Origin: Acetobacter sacchari | GTDB lineage: Bacteria > Pseudomonadota > Alphaproteobacteria > Acetobacterales > Acetobacteraceae | Reading direction: 5' to 3' | DNA: 64,000 bases | NCBI RefSeq assembly: GCF_017377715.1 | Contig: NZ_JAFVMF010000005.1 | Location: 1-64,000, forward strand | Shown: one piece after another, positions 43,989 through 52,884 of the stretch | Numbering within the stretch: position 1 is the first letter of the stretch | How the letters are laid out: each line of letters starts with the position of its first letter | Position numbers and translations under genes: made by a program | Notes under the pieces: generated by a model | The model's input: only the letters and a program-made list of their open reading frames with translations | What the model was told of the DNA's origin: nothing | The model's database searches: none

Positions 43989-44818
43989 CGCCCGCCGGCG
44001 GTCGTGCTGCGTCAGACATCAGGCTGGTCCTGAGCGACGTGGACGGCACGCTGGTGACGCATGAAAAGATACTGACGGATCGGGCCGTCGCCGCTGTGCA
44101 AAAACTCCACGACAGGGGAATACTTTTCGCCATTACTTCGGGCCGTCCGCCGAAGGGTATGGAGATGTTGTTTGATCCATTAAGCCTTGGGACCCCAGTT
44201 GCGGGTTTTAATGGCGGCCTGATGGTCAATCGTGATTTCTCGGTCGTTCAATCGCTGACTTTGCCGCCGGATATCGTCAGGAAGACAGTTGCGCTGATGC
44301 GCGAAGGTGGGGCGGATGTCTGGATCTACCAAGGCAACGACTGGATTGTACCTGACGCGGGTTACCCGCATGTTGCGCGAGAGCAGTGGACAGTAAAATT
44401 CGCCCCCACCGTGCGTGACGATATTCCCGACATCACAGACGGCGTCGTCAAAATTACAGGGGTCAGTGACGATCCCGATCTGATGAAGCGGCTGGAGGCG
44501 ACCGTGCAGGGAGCGCTCGGAGCCAACGCATCAGCGGCGTTGTCTCAACCATATTATCTGGATGTCACACATTCCGACGCGAACAAGGGCGGCGTAGTTC
44601 GCGCTCTTTCAAGGCTCCTTGATATCCCGGCGGGGATGATCGCGACGCTGGGTGATCAACCGAACGACATACCGATGTTTCAGGTCTCCGGCCTTTCCAT
44701 AGCAATGGGGCAGGCGGTCAACGCCGTAAGGGGGGCCGCGACATATGTGTCGGAATCCAGCGAGGCGGAAGGCTTTGCTATCGGAATTGAGCGTTATATT
44801 TTAGGAGAATTATTATGA
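43985..44818 (+). CDS. HAD-superfamily (Cof-type, IIB) sugar phosphatase, second of a tandem pair
   Basis: A 277-residue paralogue of the gene before it, starting with GTG at 43985 inside the previous stop. Motif I is LVLSDVDGTLVTHEK, motif II ITSGRPPKGMEMLF, and motif IV TLGDQPNDIPMFQVSG; the cap has SQPYYLDVTHSDANKG, which aligns with SSPYYLDITPEQATKG in the partner. Two divergent copies side by side suggest different substrates. Its TGA overlaps the pgl ATG (ATGA), so translation is probably coupled down the operon. Confidence 0.87.
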   Translation: MTPAGGRAASDIRLVLSDVDGTLVTHEKILTDRAVAAVQKLHDRGILFAITSGRPPKGMEMLFDPLSLGTPVAGFNGGLMVNRDFSVVQSLTLPPDIVRKTVALMREGGADVWIYQGNDWIVPDAGYPHVAREQWTVKFAPTVRDDIPDITDGVVKITGVSDDPDLMKRLEATVQGALGANASAALSQPYYLDVTHSDANKGGVVRALSRLLDIPAGMIATLGDQPNDIPMFQVSGLSIAMGQAVNAVRGAATYVSESSEAEGFAIGIERYILGELL

Positions 44819-45558
44819 GCGGGCACGACGTGATGTCGGCGGGTCAAATTGTCCTCGACGATGCGGAGGCGATTGCGCGGCGGGCGGCTGACTTTCTGCT
44901 CGAACAGGCATTGGCGGCAAAGGGTGTTTTTCGCGTCGCGCTATCGGGCGGATCGACGCCGAAGCGGCTCTATGCCCTGATGGCGGCTCCCGAGTATGCA
45001 GCGCAGTTTCCCTGGGGCCGCGTACAGTTTTTTTTCGGCGACGACCGGTTTGTTCCAGCGGATTCCCCTGACAGTAATCGGGGCATGGTGCAGTCCATTC
45101 TTTTTTCTCGCGTTCCCGCGCCTGTCGACGCCATCTTTCCGATGCCCGATCAGGGCGATCCGGATGCGGCGGCGTGGGCATACGAAGCAAGCCTGAAAAC
45201 GGCTTACGGCGCCGAGGCGCTGGAGCCCGACCGCCCGCTTTTTGATGTCGTGTTTCTGGGCCTCGGGGAGAACGGCCACACGGCTTCCCTCTTTCCTCGT
45301 CAGCCGGTGCTGGAGGAACGCACGCGGTGGGTCGCTCCCTGCGTTCCGGACGACGCCCCGCACACTCGCCTGACATTGACGTATCCCGCTATCGCCTCCA
45401 GTCGCTTTGTGCTTTTCCTCGTTACGGGGGCTTCCAAAGCGGAGGTTTACGCCCGGGTGCGGGCAGGCGATCCGGCAGAGCCTGCAAGCCATATAACGTC
45501 GGAAGGGCGGATCGAGTGGCTTGTTGACGCCGCCGCCGCCGGGGAGGTCGTATCGTGA
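44815..45558 (+). CDS. pgl: 6-phosphogluconolactonase
   Basis: A 247-residue protein of the glucosamine/galactosamine-6-phosphate isomerase-like fold. VALSGGSTPKRLYALMA binds the phosphate, QFFFGDDRFVPADSPDSN is the family signature, and FLGLGENGHTASLFP carries the active-site region with His. It opens 6-phosphogluconolactone to 6-phosphogluconate. TTAGGAGAATT lies just before the ATG at 44815, and both ends overlap neighbours by four bases. Its place after gnd and before rpiA agrees with the pathway role. Confidence 0.94.
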   Translation: MSGHDVMSAGQIVLDDAEAIARRAADFLLEQALAAKGVFRVALSGGSTPKRLYALMAAPEYAAQFPWGRVQFFFGDDRFVPADSPDSNRGMVQSILFSRVPAPVDAIFPMPDQGDPDAAAWAYEASLKTAYGAEALEPDRPLFDVVFLGLGENGHTASLFPRQPVLEERTRWVAPCVPDDAPHTRLTLTYPAIASSRFVLFLVTGASKAEVYARVRAGDPAEPASHITSEGRIEWLVDAAAAGEVVS

Positions 45559-46262
45559 GCATGTCTTCTGAGCAGGCTGCGGAATACAAAAGGCATGCGG
45601 CCGAACTGGCTGCGGAAATGGTCGAAGACGGAATGGTCGTCGGGCTTGGCACAGGCAGCACGGCCGCATTCGCCGTCGCCGCGTTGGGACGGCGTTATCG
45701 CGAGGGACTGCGCTTCGTCGGTGTGCCGACGTCGCTCGCCACGGAGCATCAGGCGCGGGAACTTGGAATTCCTCTGTCCGGCTTTGGCGAGCATGAGCGG
45801 GTCGATCTGACGATAGACGGCGCCGACGAGGTGCAACGCGGCACGTTGAATCTGATCAAGGGACTTGGCGGCGCCCTCTTGCGCGAAAAAATCGTGGCCT
45901 CGGCGTCCGATCGGCTCGTGATCGTCGCCGATGAGAGCAAGCTGGTCGACGGCCTTGGCGAGCACAGCCTGTTGCCCGTGGAGGTGACGCCGTTCGGCTG
46001 GGAGGCGACGGCGCGGCGGCTGGCGGAGGTCGGGGCGCATGTTTCTCCGCGGCGCTCGCGCGCAGGGGACCTCTTCATAAGCGACGGCGGCAATCTGATT
46101 CTCGATTGCCATTTTGAAGGGATCGACGATCCGGCGGCGACTGAACTGGCGATCGGTTCCATCGTCGGCGTCGTCGAAAGCGGCCTGTTCATCGGTATGG
46201 CGAGCGAGGCGGTTATCGCCGGGCCGACCGGCGTCGCACGCCTTCACGTGGCGGCGCAATGA
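45555..46262 (+). CDS. rpiA: Ribose-5-phosphate isomerase A
   Basis: A 235-residue RpiA. Typical segments are VVGLGTGSTAAFAV, the substrate loop LTIDGADEVQ, LIKGLGGALLREKIVA with catalytic Asp/Glu/Lys residues, and SDGGNLILDCHF. It interconverts ribulose and ribose 5-phosphate. The GTG at 45555 overlaps the pgl stop; an ATG two codons on (45561) is also possible. The stop overlaps the gntK start (ATGA). Confidence 0.95.
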   Translation: MSMSSEQAAEYKRHAAELAAEMVEDGMVVGLGTGSTAAFAVAALGRRYREGLRFVGVPTSLATEHQARELGIPLSGFGEHERVDLTIDGADEVQRGTLNLIKGLGGALLREKIVASASDRLVIVADESKLVDGLGEHSLLPVEVTPFGWEATARRLAEVGAHVSPRRSRAGDLFISDGGNLILDCHFEGIDDPAATELAIGSIVGVVESGLFIGMASEAVIAGPTGVARLHVAAQ

Positions 46263-46831
46263 CGGCGGCATCAATGAAGGCGGGTTCGTTTCCGTTCGCG
46301 GAGGGGTTGGCGCCGCGTATCGTCGTTGTGATGGGCGTTTCCGGAACCGGAAAGAGCACGGTTGCGGACGGGTTGCACAACCTTCTTGGCTGGCCGTTTC
46401 AGGAAGGCGACGCCCTGCACCCCAAAAGCAATGTCGAAAAGATGGCGGCTGGCGTTCCATTGACTGACGAAGATCGCTGGCCGTGGCTGGATACGTGCCG
46501 TGACTGGATATCCGAACGGGCGAAGGAAGGGCGCGGCGGCGTCCTGACCTGCTCGGCCCTCAAGCGAATCTACCGCGACAGATTGCGGTCGAGCGGTGTG
46601 GATATTACGTTTCTTTTTCTCGCTATTCCGGAAGATGTTATCTCTGCGCGCTTGCAGAGGCGTGAGGGTCACTTCATGCCGGCCAGCCTGCTGCCCAGCC
46701 AGTTCGCGACGCTGGAGGAGCCGGACGCAGATGAACATGTGCTGGTCCTTCCTCTCACCCCGACGCCTGCCGAGCAGATCGCAGATGCTGTAGAGGCGCT
46801 TCGACAGGATCAGATCGTTCGGTCTCGCTAA
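46259..46831 (+). CDS. gntK: Gluconokinase
   Basis: A 190-residue P-loop kinase of the GntK/IdnK type. Walker A is GVSGTGKST (26-34), followed by FQEGDALHPKSNVEKMAAG, PLTDEDRWPWL and VLTCSALKRIYRD, all close to E. coli GntK. It phosphorylates gluconate to 6-phosphogluconate, the main carbon entry for acetic acid bacteria that oxidise glucose to gluconate. It is the last gene of the pentose-phosphate operon, joined to rpiA by a four-base overlap. An imperfect hairpin (about 46837-46861) lies between it and the convergent peptidase gene. Confidence 0.95.
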   Translation: MTAASMKAGSFPFAEGLAPRIVVVMGVSGTGKSTVADGLHNLLGWPFQEGDALHPKSNVEKMAAGVPLTDEDRWPWLDTCRDWISERAKEGRGGVLTCSALKRIYRDRLRSSGVDITFLFLAIPEDVISARLQRREGHFMPASLLPSQFATLEEPDADEHVLVLPLTPTPAEQIADAVEALRQDQIVRSR

Positions 46832-46867
46832 AGCATGCGGTCGAGGGTTCACCCCCGACCGAGTTGG

Positions 46868-48292
46868 TCATTGGGCGGCGTAGAGCTTGACCACCTCGTA
46901 GAGAAAACGCCGTCCGTCCAGTAGCGACTGCTTGCGGATATGTTCGTTCAACCCGTGGGCGTTATTGCCCTCTGGTCCGGCAAGCATACCGGAGAGCCCG
47001 TAGGTGGGCGTGCTGGTGCTGTTGAGATACGATCCATCCGTTGCGCCGGTTGAGAGCGTCGGCAACACTACGATTCCGGGCCAGATCGTTTCTGCGACTT
47101 TATTCGCCGGGTTCAGGATATGGTCGGCGATGGGCGGCAGTTTGGGGCGTGACGGAGATCCGTCCACGATTTTTATAGAAATTCCCGGATCGTCCATGAC
47201 TTGCGTGAGCGTCTTCTGAATTTCGTCGTTTCCTGTTCCCGGCAGGATACGACAGTTAACATTCACCGTGACGCGTTGCGGCAACGCGTTATCCGCGTGG
47301 CCGCCGGAGATCATGGTCGGCACGCAAGTCGTGCGGATCATGCCGTTCCACGAAGGGTTCGCGCGCCATAAACGTGCGGCGGCCTCATTGTCCGGCGGTG
47401 CGGCAAGGATCGCGCGCATATCTCGGGCGACGTCGGGGGTGGCGTGGAGCGCTTCTGTCTGGAAATAACGGCGGGTCGTGTCGTTTATAGAAATAGGAAA
47501 TTCGTAAGCGCCAAGTTTCGCAAGAGCCTGGGACATGCGGACGATCGCTGTGCCTTCGTAGCGAGGGCGAGAGCTGTGGCCGCCGGGATCGTTTAAGGTC
47601 AATTCGAAATCAGTGTAGACTTTTTCTCCAGCCTGAACCTCAAGGGTTTTTGGTTTTCCATTTTCGTCATACTGCCCGTGCGCGCCTTCATTCAGCGCAA
47701 ATTCGGCGTCAAGCAAATCAGGATGCGCCGAAAGAAGCCAGGCGACGCCGTCAGTCTCGCGCGATGTCTCTTCGCCGCAAGTCAGAGCCAGCCGGATCGT
47801 CCGTTTCGGTCTGAAACCTTCTTCCCGATATCGGATCATTGCGTCGGTGAACGACGACGCCATCGCCTTGTCGTCCGATGAACCGCGCGCATAGTACACG
47901 CCTTTATCTTCTACAAGCTTGAACGGATCGCGTTTCCAGTCTGCCGCCTTGGCCTCTACGACGTCGATATGCGCGAGCAGGAGGATCGGCTTCAGCTTCA
48001 GGTCGGAGCCGGGAAGCGTTGCGATCAGATCGCCAGAACGCGGCAGGTTCGGCGGGACGAGTATTTGGACGTCGCCATTCGTGTATCCGGCTTGAAGCAG
48101 GCGCGCCCGCATCCTTTCAACTGCGAGGGTGCAACTGCCGGAGGAAAGCGTCGTGTTGGTTTCGACAAGCTCCTTGTAAAGCGAGAGAAATCTCGTCTCG
48201 CTGGCGTCCGCGCCGCGCGCTGTCCCGAGCGGGACGGACGCAAGAACAGAGAACGAGGCCAGTGCTGCCAAGCGACCGATCATTGTTTTCAA
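46868..48292 (-). CDS. Exported M20-family metallopeptidase
   Basis: A 474-residue zinc peptidase with a signal peptide (LAALASFSVLASVPLGTARGA, first 28 residues). Zinc and catalytic segments visible are LLLAHIDVVEAK (His and Asp), YARGSSDDKAMAS, LTCGEETSRE (catalytic Glu pair), and NAHGLNEHI near the end (last zinc His). The dimerisation domain lies between about 215 and 345. It is probably a periplasmic carboxypeptidase or dipeptidase that recovers amino acids. It stands alone, convergent with gntK; hemD is about 100 bases upstream on the same strand. Confidence 0.9.
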   Translation of the reverse strand: MKTMIGRLAALASFSVLASVPLGTARGADASETRFLSLYKELVETNTTLSSGSCTLAVERMRARLLQAGYTNGDVQILVPPNLPRSGDLIATLPGSDLKLKPILLLAHIDVVEAKAADWKRDPFKLVEDKGVYYARGSSDDKAMASSFTDAMIRYREEGFRPKRTIRLALTCGEETSRETDGVAWLLSAHPDLLDAEFALNEGAHGQYDENGKPKTLEVQAGEKVYTDFELTLNDPGGHSSRPRYEGTAIVRMSQALAKLGAYEFPISINDTTRRYFQTEALHATPDVARDMRAILAAPPDNEAAARLWRANPSWNGMIRTTCVPTMISGGHADNALPQRVTVNVNCRILPGTGNDEIQKTLTQVMDDPGISIKIVDGSPSRPKLPPIADHILNPANKVAETIWPGIVVLPTLSTGATDGSYLNSTSTPTYGLSGMLAGPEGNNAHGLNEHIRKQSLLDGRRFLYEVVKLYAAQ

Positions 48293-48395
48293 AAGCGGGT
48301 TCCCTACGCTTTACCGTTCGTAATTCATCGAAGTCACACGGAGAGCGACGATATCGTTACGATTTCGAACGTCAATGACGCCACAAGAACGGGAT

Positions 48396-49184
48396 TTATG
48401 CGCCGCCCGCTGCAGGCTGTTCCTTGTGAAGAACGGTTTCGAGGGCGTTCAACATACTCTCTGCGTCCGGGTGGGCAGCGACCGCAACAGTTCTGAACCC
48501 ACCAGCTCTCATGATCGCCGCCGTGTTCTCGGAGATCGCGACGCCAGTCAGGTCGGACACCCGTATCTCCGCCAGTTCCAGAGCCCGGATGGTCGCGGCG
48601 GCGCTTCTAGCGGAATACGCCATCACGACGTCGATTTTTCCGCGGTGCAGTGCGTCCGCCACGGAGGCAGGCAGGCCTTTGACGGCAACGGCCGCATACG
48701 CCACACGCCTGCGCACCGTGTATCCAGCCGCTCTGAGAGCTCGCGCCAAAGGCAGGCCCTGAGCCTCGCCTGAAAGCAGCAGGAGGGGACCCTCCTCGGG
48801 AGTTAGAGTTGCGGCGACAAGCCGGAAAAGATCGCTGGCGTTCCCGTTCGCGCTGATCGTGGTCTTGAAACCGGCTCGTTCGACCGTTTGCGCGGTGGCG
48901 TCGCCAACGGTGAAGACCTGTGTGGAGGCTGGCAGCGTGGCAGAAAGAGCGTCCACCGCCTGTCCGCTGGTGAGAATTGCAGCGGCGACGCCCTGTTGCG
49001 GTTTCACGCAGCGGGGAGCGATGGCGAGCGCTGGCGCTGCGTATGGGCGCCAACCGCGTTCGCGGAGGAGCTCCATGGTTTCGGAGAGGCCCGGCTCCGG
49101 CCGTGTGACGAGGACGCCGCGATGATCAACCCGCCGCGCCGTCGCCTGTTTCGGCGCGCGGTCGCGATCGCGGCCATCGTTCAT
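48396..49184 (-). CDS. hemD: Uroporphyrinogen-III synthase
   Basis: The 262-residue protein has the two-lobed HemD fold of low sequence conservation: GVLVTRPEPGLSETMELLRE at the start, QVFTVGDATAQTVERAG, then VVMAYSARSAAATIRAL and LTGVAISENTAAIMRAGG. It cyclises hydroxymethylbilane with ring-D inversion to uroporphyrinogen III for heme, cobalamin and siroheme. The hemC stop overlaps its start by four bases, which confirms the pairing. Residues 1-22 are a charged leader that may not be part of the fold. Confidence 0.88.
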   Translation of the reverse strand: MNDGRDRDRAPKQATARRVDHRGVLVTRPEPGLSETMELLRERGWRPYAAPALAIAPRCVKPQQGVAAAILTSGQAVDALSATLPASTQVFTVGDATAQTVERAGFKTTISANGNASDLFRLVAATLTPEEGPLLLLSGEAQGLPLARALRAAGYTVRRRVAYAAVAVKGLPASVADALHRGKIDVVMAYSARSAAATIRALELAEIRVSDLTGVAISENTAAIMRAGGFRTVAVAAHPDAESMLNALETVLHKEQPAAGGA

Positions 49185-50248
49185 TCGGTAAAGATGTGCG
49201 CAGGGCTGTCCACGCGAAGGCTGCGGGCGAGTTCACGCCCGAGACGTTCGGCGTCGGCGGGAGCGCCGGAAGTTTCGCGGCGCAGCAGAAATGTCCCGTC
49301 TTCCGAGGCGACGAGTCCGGTCAGATGCAGCGTCGCCTTCCCGCCCGCGGGGGCAGGGAGCAGTCGCGCGAATCCACCGATCGGTGTGCGGCAGGATCCG
49401 TCCAGTTCCGCAAGCAGGGCGCGCTCCGCCGTGGAGACGGCGCGGGCTTCGTAATCCTCGATGGCGGCGAGAAGCTCGCGAAGCTCGATGTCGCTCTCGC
49501 GCACCGTGACGCCGACAATGCCTTGCCCGGCGGAAGGGACCATCACGTCCGGCTCCAGCACGACCGACGCGCGATCCTCCATCCCCAACCGGCGAAGACC
49601 GGCAAGAGCCAGGAGCGTGGCGTCGCATTGCCGTGCGGCGAGTTTGTCGAGACGCGTCTGGACGTTGCCGCGCAGCAGCCCGAACCGCAGGTCGGGGCGC
49701 ACATGAAGCATCTGCGCCTGCCTGCGGACTGAAGCGCAGCCAATGAGGGCGCCGTGCGGAAGCGCGGAATACGGATCGTTCGGGTCCGCAGGCGTAAGGC
49801 CGGGACCGAGGATCAGGGCGTCCCGTGCGTCTTCGCGCCGCATGGTGCACGCCAGAACGAGTCCGTCCGGCAAGGTCGTCTCAAGGTCCTTCAGGCTGTG
49901 GACCGCGAAGTCGATGCGGCCGTCCTGCAGCGCCTCATGAATCTCTTTGGCGAACAGTCCCTTGCCGCCGATTTCCGCAAGTGCGCGGTTCTGGACCTGA
50001 TCGCCGGTCGTGTTGATCTGGTGTTCCTGAAACGCGTTCATGTCGCGCAGGACCGGGCAGAAGCGCGTCAGGCGCGTAAGGAAGGCGCGGGTCTGCCACA
50101 GCGCGAGCGGCGATCCCCTCGTGCCGACGCGGAGCGGTAGCAACCGTCGGTGATGCGTCACCACGGTCTTCTGGCGTGCGGCTGCCTCGGCGGCTACTTT
50201 TTGCAGCGCCGGGCTAAGGGCGGTATCGGACGGCTGTGCGGGAACCAT
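49181..50248 (-). CDS. hemC: Hydroxymethylbilane synthase (porphobilinogen deaminase)
   Basis: The 355-residue protein has RVGTRGSPLALWQTRAFL, INTTGDQVQNRALAEIGGKG, FAVHSLKDLETTLPDG and the dipyrromethane-cofactor cysteine Cys286 in ELDGSCRTPIGGFA. It polymerises four porphobilinogens. The usual GTSSLRR-type segment reads GCASVRRQAQ, with an extra Cys. Residues 1-36 are an extension before the conserved start, so an internal start cannot be excluded. It is divergent from tsaD with only 42 bases between the proposed starts. Confidence 0.95.
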   Translation of the reverse strand: MVPAQPSDTALSPALQKVAAEAAARQKTVVTHHRRLLPLRVGTRGSPLALWQTRAFLTRLTRFCPVLRDMNAFQEHQINTTGDQVQNRALAEIGGKGLFAKEIHEALQDGRIDFAVHSLKDLETTLPDGLVLACTMRREDARDALILGPGLTPADPNDPYSALPHGALIGCASVRRQAQMLHVRPDLRFGLLRGNVQTRLDKLAARQCDATLLALAGLRRLGMEDRASVVLEPDVMVPSAGQGIVGVTVRESDIELRELLAAIEDYEARAVSTAERALLAELDGSCRTPIGGFARLLPAPAGGKATLHLTGLVASEDGTFLLRRETSGAPADAERLGRELARSLRVDSPAHIFTE

Positions 50249-50290
50249 AGTGGGGTGTTTATTACCGCCGTCGCGCTAAGGAAAGGTGAC

Positions 50291-51421
50291 GTGAGCCTGA
50301 AAAGCCTCGATTTTAACGTTCATCCTCATGATAAGGGTTCTGCGCAGACTGTGCAGCTCGTCGGACCGCTGCTCGCTATCGAGTCGTCCTGCGACGAAAC
50401 TGCCTGCGCGATCCTCGCGCCGGATGGCTCGGTGCTGGCTCAACGGCTGGTGTCGCAGGACGCCCACGCCGAATTCGGCGGGGTGGTTCCAGAGATCGCC
50501 GCCCGCGCGCATCTGGCGCTTCTGCCTGATCTGGCCCGACGGACCTTGCAGGACGCGACTCTTTCGCCTGCCGATGTGGCGGCCGTCGCGGCAAGCGTCG
50601 GGCCGGGGCTGATCGGCGGCCTGGTCGTGGGGACGAACTTCGCCAAGGGGCTCGCCATCGCATTGGGCAGGCCGTTCATCGCCGTGAACCATATCGAAGC
50701 CCATGCTCTCTCGGCGCGGCTGCCCGGCGTCGTGGAAGGGGGCGCGGCGTTCCCTTTTTTGCTGCTGCTGGCGTCCGGCGGGCATTGTCAGTGCCTCGCC
50801 GTAGAAGGAGTCGGACGATATCGCAGGCTGGGTGGGACGATCGATGACGCAGCGGGGGAGGCGTTCGACAAGGTCGCGAAGATGCTTGGCCTCGGCTGGC
50901 CCGGCGGTCCGGCATTGGAGAAACTTGCCAGCGAGGGTGACCCGAAAGCGTTCGCATTGCCCCGTCCGTTGAAGGGACGGGAAGGGTGCGACTTCTCGTT
51001 TTCGGGCCTGAAAACCGCGATCGCGCGCCAGATTGCGCCTTATGGCTCGGAGCCCTTGCCGCGAACCGTCGCCGCCGATCTGGCCGCGAGCTTCCAGCAG
51101 GCGGTGTCGGATGTCGTCGCCGATCGTGTGTCCAACGCCCTCGCCATGATGGACGGGCCGACATTGCTCGTCGCGGCGGGAGGTGTAGCTGCGAACAAGA
51201 CCCTGCGCGCGCGGCTGACGGAGGTGGCGGAGCGGCATGGGCTGCGTTTCGCGGCCCCGCCGCTTGCCCTGTGCACAGACAACGCCGTGATGGTCGGTTG
51301 GGCCGCTCTGGAGACATGCGCGGAAGCCGCGCGTCTGGGATTGCCGGCGCTCGACGATATGCAGTTCAGACCAAGGCCGCGTTGGCCTCTCGCGGAGATG
51401 GCGGAGCGTTTCGAGGTCTGA
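50291..51421 (+). CDS. tsaD: tRNA N6-threonylcarbamoyladenosine synthase subunit TsaD
   Basis: The GTG at 50291 follows AGGAAAGG and gives 376 residues. LLAIESSCDETACAIL opens the ASKHA fold. His134 and His138 in VNHIEAHALSA are the metal ligands. FLLLLASGGHCQC, DDAAGEAFDKVAKMLGL, FSFSGLKTAI and VAAGGVAANKTLR complete the family pattern. With TsaB/TsaE it adds the t6A modification next to ANN-reading anticodons. In-frame starts back to 50150 overlap hemC and are rejected. The usual partner gpsA does not follow; a beta-propeller gene does. Confidence 0.95.
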   Translation: MSLKSLDFNVHPHDKGSAQTVQLVGPLLAIESSCDETACAILAPDGSVLAQRLVSQDAHAEFGGVVPEIAARAHLALLPDLARRTLQDATLSPADVAAVAASVGPGLIGGLVVGTNFAKGLAIALGRPFIAVNHIEAHALSARLPGVVEGGAAFPFLLLLASGGHCQCLAVEGVGRYRRLGGTIDDAAGEAFDKVAKMLGLGWPGGPALEKLASEGDPKAFALPRPLKGREGCDFSFSGLKTAIARQIAPYGSEPLPRTVAADLAASFQQAVSDVVADRVSNALAMMDGPTLLVAAGGVAANKTLRARLTEVAERHGLRFAAPPLALCTDNAVMVGWAALETCAEAARLGLPALDDMQFRPRPRWPLAEMAERFEV

Positions 51422-51498
51422 CAGACCGGCGCGCCGGAAGCGTTTGTCGCCGTCCGGCGCTGTGCTATTGGCGTCCGGTCGGAGGTCTCTGAAACATT

Positions 51499-52692
51499 AT
51501 GATGAAAAACCGAATTCTGAGTGGCGCCCGGGTCGCGATCGCGATGCTGGGCAGCTGTGGTCTGACCGTCGCCCGTGCGCAGACGGCCCCTGTTCCCGCG
51601 CCAGCGCAAAGCGCCGTGCAGACGATCCCCGGCATGCCGCCGGTCATCGACCCGCATAACATTTATTCCGAGACGCGCCCGAGCAACATTGCGCCGGAAG
51701 TGGCCAAAGACCTGCCGCGCATTTACGTGCCGAACCTGCGCTCCGCCGACGTGTCGGTGATCGACCCGGCGACCATGACGGTCGTCGACCGCTTCCCGGT
51801 CGGCAAGAGCCCGCAGCACGTCGTCCCGTCCTGGGATCTGCGCACGCTTTGGGTCACGAACAACGCCGAAGGCACCACGAACGGAAGCCTGACGCCCATC
51901 GACCCGCGCACCGGCAAGCCGGGGCAGGCCATCCCGGTCGACGATCCCTACAACATGTATTTCACGCCGGACGGCAAGGAAGCCATCGTGGTGGCGGAGG
52001 CCCGCAAGCGCCTCGACTTCCGCGACCCGCATACGATGGAACTGCACACCTCGGTCGAGACGCCGGAGTGCAAGGGCGTCAACCACGCAGAATTCTCCAT
52101 CGACGGCCATTACGCCATCTTCACCTGCGAATTCGGCGGAATGCTGGCCAAGGTCGATACGCTCAACCACAAGCTGATCGGGTATCTGAAGCTGACCGGC
52201 GGCGGGATGCCTCAGGACATTCTGGCCTCGCCCGACGCCAAGACGTTCTACGTCGCCGACATGCACGCCGATGGCGTGTTCACCGTCGATGGCGACACCT
52301 TCACGCAGACCGGCTTCATCCATACGGGTGTTGGCACGCACGGCATTTATCCCAGCCGCGACGGCAAGTTCATGTATGTGGCCAACCGCGGATCGCACAA
52401 GATTCATGGCCCGCCGCACAGCAAGGACGGCAATGTGTCGGTCATCGACTTCGCGACCAATCAGGTGGTGAGGACCTGGCCGATCCCCGGCGGCGGTAGC
52501 CCGGACATGGGCAATGTCAGCGCCGATGGAAAGCTGCTCTGGCTGTCGGGACGCTTTGACGATGTGGTTTACGCCATCGACACGGACACCGGCGCCATGA
52601 AGATCATTCCTGTGGGGGCCGAGCCGCACGGGTTGACAGTATGGCCACAGCCGGGGCGGTATTCGATCGGGCATACCGGCATTCTTCGCTGA
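51499..52692 (+). CDS. Secreted YncE-like beta-propeller protein
   Basis: A 397-residue exported protein; the signal peptide ends near TVARAQ (about residue 28). About seven propeller repeats follow, with YVPNLRSADVSVIDPATMTV, LWVTNNAEG, TFYVADMHADGVFTVDG, FMYVANRGSHKIHG and VSVIDFATNQVV, the YVTN pattern. The role of such proteins is poorly known; some are linked to periplasmic binding or redox systems. Four Cys are few, and no heme motif CxxCH is present, so a cytochrome cd1-type function is unlikely. It follows tsaD by 77 bases, with its own terminator. Confidence 0.82.
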   Translation: MMKNRILSGARVAIAMLGSCGLTVARAQTAPVPAPAQSAVQTIPGMPPVIDPHNIYSETRPSNIAPEVAKDLPRIYVPNLRSADVSVIDPATMTVVDRFPVGKSPQHVVPSWDLRTLWVTNNAEGTTNGSLTPIDPRTGKPGQAIPVDDPYNMYFTPDGKEAIVVAEARKRLDFRDPHTMELHTSVETPECKGVNHAEFSIDGHYAIFTCEFGGMLAKVDTLNHKLIGYLKLTGGGMPQDILASPDAKTFYVADMHADGVFTVDGDTFTQTGFIHTGVGTHGIYPSRDGKFMYVANRGSHKIHGPPHSKDGNVSVIDFATNQVVRTWPIPGGGSPDMGNVSADGKLLWLSGRFDDVVYAIDTDTGAMKIIPVGAEPHGLTVWPQPGRYSIGHTGILR

Positions 52693-52706
52693 GAAATCGA
52701 TATAAA

Positions 52707-52734
52707 ATACGCCCGGCTGAACTGCCGGGCGTAT
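52707..52734 (+). terminator. Terminator after the beta-propeller gene
   Basis: ATACGCCCGGC (52707-52717) pairs perfectly with GCCGGGCGTAT (52724-52734). It marks the sharp border between GC-rich DNA and the AT-rich toxin locus; no T-run follows. Confidence 0.7.
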
Positions 52735-52884
52735 ACTCGATGTGACCTAAAGCTATAGCTAGACGTCTTAGTCGAAGTTTGTATGTGAGTTCTCTTTTTT
52801 CATTGAGAAACTAAAAATCTCATGGACGGCGATGTGTTGCTCATTTATCGGTAGATAGATTGTATCTAAAAGTGGACATTTGCT

